Positions 1 through 6,779 of a stretch of DNA of 41,892 nt are shown in pieces. Source of the DNA: Streptomyces sp. OR43 (GTDB lineage: Bacteria; Actinomycetota; Actinomycetes; Streptomycetales; Streptomycetaceae); the NCBI RefSeq assembly GCF_008042275.1, contig NZ_RDBK01000008.1:173113-215004 (forward strand), written 5' to 3'. Positions within the stretch are counted from its first letter, which is position 1, and each line of letters starts with the position of its first letter. A program made the position numbers and the translations under genes. Under the pieces are notes generated by a model. It saw only the letters and a list, made by a program, of their open reading frames with translations, did not search any database and was not told the origin of the DNA.

Positions 1-769
1 TGGCGCTCTCGTTCTTCAGGACGGTGCTGGTCCCGGGCAGCGTGTACGGGACCGGGCTCTTCGTGGGCTCGTCGACCGAGCCGTACAGCCCGTTCTCCAG
101 CGCGGCCGCGGCCACCACCAGCTTGAACGTCGAACCCGGCGCCAGCGGCTGCCGCAGCGCGCGGTTGACCAGCGGCTTGTCCGGGTCGGCGAGCAGCTTC
201 TGCCAGGCGTCGCCGTCCGTCGTCCCGCTGATGGTGGACGGGTCGTAGGACGGGGAGGAGACCATCCCGAGGATCTGCCCGCTCTTCGGGTCGATCGCGA
301 CGGCCGCGCCCTTGTCGTCGCCGAGCGCCTCGGCGGCCGCCTTCTGGACCGCCGGGTCGATCGTCGTCAGCACGTTGCCGGGCGCGCTCCGCTTGCCGGT
401 CAGCGCGTCCAGCGGATTCTTCAGCCGGGTGTCGGTGCCGTCCAGCACCTCGCTGTAGATCCCTTCGAGCTGCGTGGAGCCGTACGCCTGCGAACCGTAA
501 CCGGTGACGGCCGCGTACAGGTCGCCGTCCTTGTAGGTGCGCTTGTACGCGAGATCACCGCCCTCCGTCCTCTTCGATCCGGTGACCGGGGAGCCGGCCA
601 CGATGATGTCGCCGAGCGGCTGCGCGTACTGCGCGATGGTGTTCCGCCGGTTGTGGTCGTCGTCTGCGAGCGCCCGGGCCTGGTACGCCTGCACCCAGGT
701 CGCCCGCCCCAGAAGGGCGAGGACCAGCAGCAGGGAGAAGACCGAGGCGCGCCTGATCGTCTTGTTCAT
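1..769 (-). CDS. Class B penicillin-binding protein, 5' part (3' end outside window)
   Basis: N-terminal ~256 residues of a peptidoglycan transpeptidase that would cross-link cell wall on the outer face of the membrane. The protein opens with an N-terminal membrane anchor (MNKTIRRASVFSLLLVLALL). A PBP dimerisation-like region follows, then the start of the transpeptidase domain with the active-site S-x-x-K motif (APGSTFKLV, serine near residue 213). The gene runs off the left edge, so the SxN and KTG motifs are not visible. The ATG at 769 gives the usual family N terminus, but it lacks a clear ribosome site. An in-frame GTG at 826 has GAGGA just upstream and would add 19 residues, so the true start is uncertain. 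In Streptomyces such genes often follow ftsW/rodA; here the upstream neighbour is an unrelated response regulator, separated by a strong terminator. Confidence 0.9.
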   Translation of the reverse strand, partial: MNKTIRRASVFSLLLVLALLGRATWVQAYQARALADDDHNRRNTIAQYAQPLGDIIVAGSPVTGSKRTEGGDLAYKRTYKDGDLYAAVTGYGSQAYGSTQLEGIYSEVLDGTDTRLKNPLDALTGKRSAPGNVLTTIDPAVQKAAAEALGDDKGAAVAIDPKSGQILGMVSSPSYDPSTISGTTDGDAWQKLLADPDKPLVNRALRQPLAPGSTFKLVVAAAALENGLYGSVDEPTKSPVPYTLPGTSTVLKNESA

Positions 770-859
770 CCCGCTGGAGGGACGAGCGGGACGGCGCGCC
801 GCGTTCCCGGTTGTGCCGCTTCTCACCGATTCCTCATGAAAGCGGTCCCGGGGTCTTTC

Positions 860-902
860 GTTCGGATCATGCCGGGCTCGCGGGGTCCGGCCTGATCCGA
901 AC
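860..902 (-). terminator. Perfect hairpin terminator after the response regulator
   Basis: Arms GTTCGGATCA (860-869) and TGATCCGAAC (893-902) are perfectly complementary. After one mismatch the stem continues inward with GCCGG (871-875) and CCGGC (887-891). It begins 3 bp after the response regulator stop and lies before the PBP start, so it most likely ends the two-component operon. There is no U-tract, as is common in Streptomyces. Confidence 0.75.
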
Positions 903-904
903 GG

Positions 905-1564
905 TCAGCGGGGCGTGATGAAACCGGACTCGTACGCCGCGATGACCGCCTGGGTGCGGTCCCTGGTCCCGGTCTTCGCGAGGACGGCCGCCACATGGCT
1001 CTTCGCCGTCGCCGGGCCCACCCGCAGCCGGGCGGCGATCTCCGCGTTGGTGAGCCCGCTCGCCATCAGCCGCAGCACGTCGGCCTCCCGGTCGGTGAGC
1101 CTGGCCACCCACGGCGGCGCGGCGGCCGGCTGCCGCTTCCCGTACGCGGCGGCCAGGCCCCGTACCGCGGAGGGAAAGAGCAGCGAGTCGCTGCGGGCGA
1201 CGAGCCGTACCGCCTGCACCAGCTCCTCGGCCGCCGCCCGCTTGAGCAGGAAGCCCGCCGCCCCGACACGCAGCGCGTCGTACACATAGGCGTCGTTCTC
1301 GAACGTGGTCACGACGACGATGCGCGGGGCCGGGTCGAGCGTGGCCAGGATCTGTTCCGTCGCCCGGATCCCGTCGGTCTCCGGCATCCGCACATCCATC
1401 AGCACCACGTCGGGCCGCAGTTCGCGCACCACGGAGACGGCCTCGGCACCCGTGGACGCCTCGCCGACGACCTCCAGGCCGGTCTCCGCGTCCAGGATGA
1501 CCCGCAGGGCGGTGCGGACCATGCGTTCGTCGTCGGCGAGGACGATCCGGACCGGTGGGCTCAT
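905..1564 (-). CDS. NarL/LuxR-family DNA-binding response regulator
   Basis: Output partner of the sensor kinase encoded immediately upstream. The N-terminal receiver domain (about residues 5-120) carries the acidic pair DDE near residue 11, the phospho-acceptor Asp57 in VVLMDVRMPETDG, a switch threonine (VVVTTFEND) and the conserved Lys in FLLKR. The C-terminal LuxR-type helix-turn-helix (about 150-210) reads LTDREADVLRLMASGLTNAE and continues to the recognition helix. At 219 aa it has the standard NarL length. Its ATG overlaps the kinase stop by four bases (ATGA), so the two are translationally coupled. The target genes are unknown; the first gene of the operon, a membrane protein, may be part of the sensed or controlled process. 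Confidence 0.95.
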   Translation of the reverse strand: MSPPVRIVLADDERMVRTALRVILDAETGLEVVGEASTGAEAVSVVRELRPDVVLMDVRMPETDGIRATEQILATLDPAPRIVVVTTFENDAYVYDALRVGAAGFLLKRAAAEELVQAVRLVARSDSLLFPSAVRGLAAAYGKRQPAAAPPWVARLTDREADVLRLMASGLTNAEIAARLRVGPATAKSHVAAVLAKTGTRDRTQAVIAAYESGFITPR

Positions 1565-2823
1565 CGCTGCTCCTGTACGGGGGTGTGGAGGGGAAGGCGG
1601 GCGGTGAGCCGCCAGTGGCCGTCGTGTTCGCCTGCCTCGGTACGGCCGCCGAGCAGGACGGCCCGCTCCGTGATGCCGCGCAGCCCGCGGCCGCCTCCGG
1701 GGCGTACCACCACCGGCTGTCCGGGCAGCGGACTGACCAGGACGATCTCCAGCTCCCCGGCGGCGTGCACCGTGATCCGCAGCCGCACCGGCGCGCCGCG
1801 CCCGCCGTGCCGCAGCGCGTTGCTCAGCCCTTCCTGCACGATCCGGTACGCCTCGCGGGACACCGTCCCCGGGACGCCGTCCGGATCGCCTTCGGCGGTG
1901 TACCGGACGGGCAGCCCGCAGTGCGCGAGCAGCCCGTCCAGCGCGTCGAGCCCCGGGCCGGACGGCTGGTCCGGCGCCCCGCCCCCGTCGTCGTCCCGGC
2001 GCAGCAGCCCCAGCACGGTGTCGAGCTCGCCGACGGTGCGCCGGGTCGTCTCCTCGATCGCGGTCAGCGCGGCCCGGACGAACTCCGGGTCGCTGTCCAG
2101 CACCCTGCGGGCCGCGCCCGCCTGGAGGGTGACGGCGCTCAGCGCGTGGCCGACCGAGTCGTGCAGTTCGCGGGCCAGCCGGTTACGGACCGCCAGTTCG
2201 GCCGCACGGCGTTCGGCGGCGGCCAGCCGGTCGTCCGGGGTCGGGCCCAGCAGGACCGGCGCCCGGTTCGCCAGCAGCGCCCCGGCCGCCGCCGCGCAGC
2301 CCGCCAGGGCCGCCAGCATCGCGATCCCGGCTAAGGGCGCCAGGACCAGGACCCATGTCCGGTCCAGCGCCTCGGGCAGATAGAGCGCAAGGGGGTCGCG
2401 CAGACCCGAGAGGAACGGCAGCCCCATGACCCCGATGGCGAACGGCACCAGCGACAGCGTCATCCCGCTGATGACGCCGCCGAGCCCCACGTGGAGGGTG
2501 AACCAGGCCGCCGAACGGACCCTGGCCTGCCGGGTCCTGGCAGGCCCGTCCGCGAGCGGCCGGTCCGGCGGCAGCCCGCACAGCGCGCGGGCGACGGCCA
2601 CCGAGAGCGGCCGGGCGAGCGGGACGAGCGCGGTGACCGCGGCCATCGGCAGGGCGTAGGCGAACGCGGTCAGCTGGTTGGCCGGCGAGCTGAAGACGTC
2701 GGCGTCCGGACGGTACAGGCCGACGATCACCGTGCCGACCAGGAAGTACGGCATCAGCAGGGCGCCGCCGATGATCAGGTGCAGCCAGCGCTGCCGGGCC
2801 CGCCGGCCGAGCAGGGACGTCAC
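1561..2823 (-). CDS. NarL-type sensor histidine kinase (HisKA_3)
   Basis: Membrane sensor kinase of 420 aa. The N-terminal half has several hydrophobic segments (LIIGGALLMPYFLVGTVIVG and others to about residue 185) with little extracellular sequence, which suggests membrane sensing. The dimerisation/phospho-acceptor helix LARELHDSVGHALSAVTLQA has its histidine near residue 219. A HATPase domain follows with N-box EGLSNALRHGGRG and G-box GGGRGLRGITERA. The reading frame stays open far upstream, but the GTG at 2823 overlaps the stop of the preceding gene by four bases (GTGA), and that fixes the start. Its own stop overlaps the response regulator start in the same way. Confidence 0.93.
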   Translation of the reverse strand: MTSLLGRRARQRWLHLIIGGALLMPYFLVGTVIVGLYRPDADVFSSPANQLTAFAYALPMAAVTALVPLARPLSVAVARALCGLPPDRPLADGPARTRQARVRSAAWFTLHVGLGGVISGMTLSLVPFAIGVMGLPFLSGLRDPLALYLPEALDRTWVLVLAPLAGIAMLAALAGCAAAAGALLANRAPVLLGPTPDDRLAAAERRAAELAVRNRLARELHDSVGHALSAVTLQAGAARRVLDSDPEFVRAALTAIEETTRRTVGELDTVLGLLRRDDDGGGAPDQPSGPGLDALDGLLAHCGLPVRYTAEGDPDGVPGTVSREAYRIVQEGLSNALRHGGRGAPVRLRITVHAAGELEIVLVSPLPGQPVVVRPGGGRGLRGITERAVLLGGRTEAGEHDGHWRLTARLPLHTPVQEQR

Positions 2824-3863
2824 GCCCGGGGGCTCGCCGGTCTCGTCGCGGCCGCGCGCTCCGCCAGGAAGTACGCGCCAAGCGTCATCACGAGCGTCCC
2901 GACCAGCATCTGGACAGCGTAGATGAGCACCATGGTGGCCGTGGGCCGATCGGCGATCTCGTCGGCCCGGCCCAGCGAGGCAATGCTCATCCAGCCGCCC
3001 CAGCAGGCCGTCGCTCCGGAACCGCCCCAGGCCAGGGCGAGCGGCACCCGCAGCGGCAGCGCGGAGTCGCGGCGGAAGGCGAGGAGCAGGACCCCGGCGA
3101 CGGTGACGACGACGAAGAGGACGTAGACCGCTTCGAGTACCGCGGAGCCGCTGGTGCGCTCCTCGATCCGGCCCTCGTTGAGTCCGGCCGTCGAACCGGC
3201 GGCCCAGAGCAGATGCAGGGTGCCGGGCACCAGGGCGATGAGTGAGGCCGCGACGGCGGCGGCCCGCAGCACGGGAGCGGTGGGACTGTCCGGCAGTTCG
3301 CGCAGCGTGCCCTGCCAGAGGTGGCCCCAGCGGTTCCCGGCGTACAGCGCGAACAGGGTGCCGAGGGCCAGCCCCTGGATGATGAAGCCGGTGTAGACGA
3401 CGCCGAAGACCCACTCGTCCAGGAAGGGCCGGCCCACATCAGCCTTGTTGACCGTGCTCCCGCCCAGAAGCCGGACCAGGAGCTGGAGCGGATAGCCGGT
3501 CATGATCGGCAGCAGCAGACCGGTGGCCACCCACATCGGCAGGGCGAGCAGCCAGGCGGGCACGCGCCGGCCCCAGGCCTGGGTGAGCAGCAGGGCGATC
3601 ACCACGACCGCACTGTCCATCAGGACCGACGCGCCGTTCGCGACGGCCATGGTGGCGCGGTGGTCGAGGAGCGGGCTGCCGTCCGGGATGCCGACGTGAC
3701 TGCCCGAGATCCAGGCGGCCTTGAGCACGATGTAGGGCAGGCAGGAGACGATCGCGACGCAGCGCAGCGCGGTGCGGAGGCGGTCGGTCACCGGAACGGC
3801 GGCGGCCGGTCCGGGAGCGGGTGGGGGAGCGGGTGCGAGAGGTGTCTGCGTCATGGCACCCAC
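2820..3863 (-). CDS. Polytopic membrane protein, first gene of two-component operon
   Basis: A 347-aa protein with a proline/alanine-rich cytoplasmic N terminus (TPLAPAPPPAPGPAAAVP) and about eight hydrophobic segments, for example VAIVSCLPYIVLKAAWI and AVVVIALLLTQAWGRRVPAW. I recognise no catalytic motif; similar proteins are found upstream of NarL-type kinases in Streptomyces. The GTG at 3863 and an ATG at 3854 are both possible starts, and neither has a strong ribosome site. The stop overlaps the kinase GTG, so all three genes form one coupled operon. It may be an accessory sensor or a transporter-like partner of the kinase; this rests on context only. Confidence 0.85.
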   Translation of the reverse strand: MGAMTQTPLAPAPPPAPGPAAAVPVTDRLRTALRCVAIVSCLPYIVLKAAWISGSHVGIPDGSPLLDHRATMAVANGASVLMDSAVVVIALLLTQAWGRRVPAWLLALPMWVATGLLLPIMTGYPLQLLVRLLGGSTVNKADVGRPFLDEWVFGVVYTGFIIQGLALGTLFALYAGNRWGHLWQGTLRELPDSPTAPVLRAAAVAASLIALVPGTLHLLWAAGSTAGLNEGRIEERTSGSAVLEAVYVLFVVVTVAGVLLLAFRRDSALPLRVPLALAWGGSGATACWGGWMSIASLGRADEIADRPTATMVLIYAVQMLVGTLVMTLGAYFLAERAAATRPASPRA

Positions 3864-3902
3864 GCTGCCGCGCGGCGGGGCGGGGCACGTCCTGCCGGGC
3901 GA

Positions 3903-3936
3903 CGATCCGTCTCCGCCGGACGGCGGAGACGGATCG
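3903..3936. repeat. 34-bp near-perfect palindrome
   Basis: Two 16-base arms, CGATCCGTCTCCGCCG (3903-3918) and CGGCGGAGACGGATCG (3921-3936), are perfectly complementary around a 2-base centre. The palindrome lies between the PAP2 gene stop (4044) and the membrane-protein start (3863). It could terminate the PAP2 transcript or be an operator for the two-component operon that starts 40 bp further on. Confidence 0.8.
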
Positions 3937-3970
3937 GCTGGGCGGCTCGTCGCGGCTCGTCGCGGCGAAC

Positions 3971-4033
3971 GGCTGCGGCGACGGTCGTGGCGAACCGCGG
4001 TGATCGGTTGCGGCGATCGGTCGTGGCGAACCG
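3971..4033. repeat. Two direct repeats of 27-28 bp
   Basis: Copies at 3971-3997 and 4006-4033 share the core CGGTCGTGGCGAACCG and differ by a C/T change and one inserted T. Shorter copies of GGCTCGTCGC (3944-3963) lie next to them. The tract is noncoding, between two minus-strand genes. Confidence 0.75.
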
Positions 4034-4043
4034 TCGTGGCGGA

Positions 4044-5450
4044 TCAGACCAGTTCGGGCCGCAGTTCCGGCTGCCGAACCGGTGCGGGCTTCGGATCCCA
4101 CTGCCGGGTGGTCCGCACATACGCGTAGATCACCGAGACCAGCGCCCCGACGAGCAGTGGGCCGAACACCCAGGCATGGGCGGCCATCTGCGTCGGTATC
4201 CAGCGGGCGGCCACCAGGATCGCTGCGAAGACCGTGCTGCCGTAGGCGACCAGCTGGATTCCGGACCGGTCCCAGCCGCGTTCGAGCGAGCGCAGGGCCG
4301 TCTCGATCGTGAGGGTGAAGATCACACCGGTGATGATGTCGATGCCGTAGTGGTAGCCGAAGCCCAGCGTCGCGGCGAGTGTGGCGATCAGCCAGAACGT
4401 GCCCGCGTACCGCAGGAACCGGGGGCCCTTGCGGGAATGGATGAAGATCGTGGTGGCCCACGCCGTGTGCAGGCTGGGCATGCAGTTGCGCGGGGTGAAG
4501 TCGTCGAACGGCATGTGGCCGGGGCCGCTGCGCGGCGGCAGGGTGTCGGGCCACAGGTTGGCCGCGGCCCAGTGCCCGCCGTCGGCGCCGAAGGCGAAGA
4601 CCGGTCCGACCACCGGGTAGATCATGTAGATGGCCGGCCCGAGGAGGCCGATGACCAGGAAGGTGCGCACCAGATGGTGGGCCGGGAAGCGGCGTTCGGC
4701 CGACACGTTGCGCAGCTGGTACAGCGCGACGACGACCGCGGCGACCGCGAGCTGCGTGTAGACGGAGTCGAGGAAGACCTCGCCGAACGAACCGGTGGCC
4801 CTGACCATCCGGCCCACCAGCCAGGAGGGGTTGCCCAGCGCGTGGTCGGCGGTCGCCACGTACTGGTCGAGCACCAGCGGGCGGGTCTTCGAGGTGATGA
4901 GCAACCAGGTGTCGCCGGTCTTGCGGCCGGTCACCAGCAGCAGGCCCAGCCCGACACCCTTGAGCAGCAGGAGGCGTTCCGCGCCGGTGCGGCGGGTGAC
5001 GGCGATGACCGCGCACCCCAGGATCACCCACAGGGCGCCGTTGCCGAAGGGGTGGCCGTGGGTCACCGGGGCGTCGGCGACCCAGCGCACCAGCAGGATG
5101 ACGAGGTCGATGCCGATCGCGGTCCCCACCGCGATGAACCGCTGACGCCAGGTGAGCACCACCAGCATCAGTCCCATGCTGGCGTACAGCAGGAACCCCG
5201 AGGCGGGCGCGAAGATCACTTCTCGCGCCTGGGTGGCGATCGGTCCCGGCAGTCCGTAGTGACGCGCGGCGATTTCGAGAGCGACGAGGAATCCGAGGCC
5301 CGCCACTCCCGCCGTGGCCCACAGAACCGTCTTCGGCCGACGCCAGGTACCGGACGTGATTCCGTTGGTTATTCGCGAAAACACCCGCGATGCTATAGGT
5401 ATCAAGAGTTTGGCCGATTTGTTAGATGCTGGTGGAGTACGTCGCGACAT
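4044..5450 (-). CDS. PAP2-superfamily membrane phosphatase / phosphotransferase (PAP2_3, AUR1-like)
   Basis: A 468-aa polytopic membrane protein. The C-terminal half carries the phosphatidic-acid-phosphatase signature: PSLHTAW (motif 2, catalytic His) followed by GYHYGIDIITG (motif 3, His and Asp), and an upstream acidic/basic loop HMPFDDFTPRN. The PAP2_3 branch includes inositolphosphotransferase-like enzymes acting on lipid phosphates, so it may dephosphorylate or transfer lipid-linked phosphate groups; the substrate cannot be read from sequence. The chosen ATG at 5450 has no clear ribosome site. The first ~22 codons are AT-rich for this genome, so a later start such as the GTG near residue 23 (VFSRITNG) is possible. 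Confidence 0.85.
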   Translation of the reverse strand: MSRRTPPASNKSAKLLIPIASRVFSRITNGITSGTWRRPKTVLWATAGVAGLGFLVALEIAARHYGLPGPIATQAREVIFAPASGFLLYASMGLMLVVLTWRQRFIAVGTAIGIDLVILLVRWVADAPVTHGHPFGNGALWVILGCAVIAVTRRTGAERLLLLKGVGLGLLLVTGRKTGDTWLLITSKTRPLVLDQYVATADHALGNPSWLVGRMVRATGSFGEVFLDSVYTQLAVAAVVVALYQLRNVSAERRFPAHHLVRTFLVIGLLGPAIYMIYPVVGPVFAFGADGGHWAAANLWPDTLPPRSGPGHMPFDDFTPRNCMPSLHTAWATTIFIHSRKGPRFLRYAGTFWLIATLAATLGFGYHYGIDIITGVIFTLTIETALRSLERGWDRSGIQLVAYGSTVFAAILVAARWIPTQMAAHAWVFGPLLVGALVSVIYAYVRTTRQWDPKPAPVRQPELRPELV

Positions 5451-5609
5451 GGGTCATTTGTCGCGACGGGTGGCGCGGTTCGCCGGTGCGGTGTGGACGA
5501 TGAGGTCAATCGCCATGAATTCGAGCATGTTATCGGAGCGGTGTTCGAGGCCCCGATGGACATGGCACATGACGCCGCAGGCCGGCCTGCCTGCGGCGTG
5601 GGACGGGCC

Positions 5610-5753
5610 GGCGGTCCTCGCCGGTACGGGACCTGAAGGCCCTCGGGCGGTCCTCGCCGGTACGGGACCCGAAGGCCGTCGGGCGGTCCTCGCCCGTAGC
5701 AGCACCTGGAGGCCGTCGGGCGGTCTTCTTCGTTCGTACGGGACCGTGGCGTC
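5610..5753. repeat. Four tandem ~36-bp repeats
   Basis: Units at 5610-5644, 5645-5680, 5681-5717 and 5718-5753 each begin with GGGCGGTCCTCG or a close variant and most contain GTACGGGACC(T/C)GAAGGCC. Units 1 and 2 are nearly identical; 3 and 4 are more diverged. The array is in the noncoding gap between the IclR gene 3' end and the PAP2 gene. It shows no codon-like constraint and no hairpin-terminator form. Confidence 0.8.
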
Positions 5754-5796
5754 GTCACGCGCCCCGTGCACTCCGGTGTGTCCTGCGCCGCGCGCG

Positions 5797-5852
5797 GCGA
5801 CGCATCTGCGGCGACGCATCTGCGGCGAGGCGCCCGCGGCGAGGCGCCTGCC
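5797..5852. repeat. Four tandem 14-bp repeats
   Basis: Units at 5797-5810 and 5811-5824 are identical (GCGACGCATCTGCG). Units at 5825-5838 and 5839-5852 are variants (GCGAGGCGCCCGCG and GCGAGGCGCCTGCC). The array stops 2 bp short of the IclR stop codon (5855-5857). Confidence 0.85.
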
Positions 5853-5854
5853 GG

Positions 5855-6625
5855 TCAGAGCCTCCGGGTCGCCAGCGTCAGTCGGTCCCGCGCGTCAAAC
5901 AGCGCGTCCTTGACCATCTGCTCGTGCGCCGGGGTGAGCCGGGCGACCGGCACCGAGCAGCTGATGGCGTCCCGGGCCGGGGTGCGGTACGGGACGGCGA
6001 CGCCGAAGCAGCGCAGCCCCAGGGTGTTCTCCTCGCGGTCCACCGCGTAGCCCTGTTCGCGGATCAGGTGCAGCTCCTCGATGAGCTTCTCCCGGTCGGT
6101 CAGGGTGTGCTCGGTCAGCGCGGGCAGTGTCTCGGGCAGCATCTTGCGCACCTGCTTGTCGCTGTGGGTGGCCAGCAGCGCCTTCCCGAGCGAGGTCGAG
6201 TGCGCGGGCAGCCGGCGGCCGACGCGGGTGAAGGGGCGCAGGTAGTGCTGGGACTGGCGGGTGGCGAGGTAGACCACGTTCGTTCCGTCGAGCCGGGCGA
6301 GGTGGATGGTCTCCGTGGTGTCGTCGGAGAGCCGGTCCAGGGTCGGGCGGGCGGCCGCGACGACCTCGTCGCCGTCGATGTACGAGGTGCCGACCAGCAG
6401 CGCGCGCACCCCGATCCCGTATCGCGTCCCCGTAGCGTCCGTCTCGACCCAGCCCAGCTCGACCAGCGTGCGCAGCAGCATGTAGAGGCTGGACTTGGGG
6501 TAGCCGACGGCCTCCTGCACCGCGGCGAGGGAGTGCATGCCCGGCCGCCCGGCGAAGTACTCCAGCAACTCCACCGTCCGTACCGCGGACTTGACCTGTG
6601 CCCCACCAGACTCGGCAACCGACAT
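5855..6625 (-). CDS. IclR-family transcriptional regulator
   Basis: A 256-aa regulator with an N-terminal winged helix (about residues 12-75: VKSAVRTVELLEYFAGRPGM, then AAVQEAVGYPKSSLYMLLRTL) and a C-terminal IclR effector-binding domain (LPAHSTSLGKALLA; later CSVPVARLTPAHEQMVKDAL). The ATG at 6625 is preferred because GGAAGGGG lies just upstream and the family normally starts near this point; the frame is open back to 6712. It is transcribed divergently from the semialdehyde dehydrogenase, with a palindrome between them. It therefore probably senses a sugar-acid or amino-acid breakdown intermediate and controls the dehydrogenase. Tandem repeats begin right after its stop. Confidence 0.93.
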   Translation of the reverse strand: MSVAESGGAQVKSAVRTVELLEYFAGRPGMHSLAAVQEAVGYPKSSLYMLLRTLVELGWVETDATGTRYGIGVRALLVGTSYIDGDEVVAAARPTLDRLSDDTTETIHLARLDGTNVVYLATRQSQHYLRPFTRVGRRLPAHSTSLGKALLATHSDKQVRKMLPETLPALTEHTLTDREKLIEELHLIREQGYAVDREENTLGLRCFGVAVPYRTPARDAISCSVPVARLTPAHEQMVKDALFDARDRLTLATRRL

Positions 6626-6724
6626 GCCCAACGCCCCTTCCAGCCCACTTGGGAAACCCTGCGACTTCTTGCCAACACCGAACGCCCGGAAATAGAGTCG
6701 CTTCATATTCACGATCAGGAACTC

Positions 6725-6742
6725 TGTTCAGAATACCGAACA
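6725..6742. promoter_or_regulatory. Candidate IclR operator
   Basis: Inverted repeat TGTTC-AGAATACC-GAACA has perfect 5-bp arms in an AT-rich patch of the divergent intergenic region. It is 38 bp upstream of the dehydrogenase GTG and 100 bp upstream of the IclR ATG. Form and position fit an IclR-type operator; binding is inferred. Confidence 0.55.
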
Positions 6743-6779
6743 ACTTCTGATGTGTGGCAGTGGAGCGGAAGGAAACACG

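Noticed and set aside
1561..3414. A 617-residue version of the sensor kinase
   Set aside because: The extra N terminus lies inside the upstream membrane-protein gene in another frame; the GTGA overlap at 2820-2823 marks the real start.
3321..5636. A 771-codon open frame on the plus strand opposite the membrane-protein and PAP2 genes
   Set aside because: It is the antisense shadow of GC-biased coding sequence; its product is low-complexity (Arg, Gly, Asp, His) and the opposite strand encodes clear domains.
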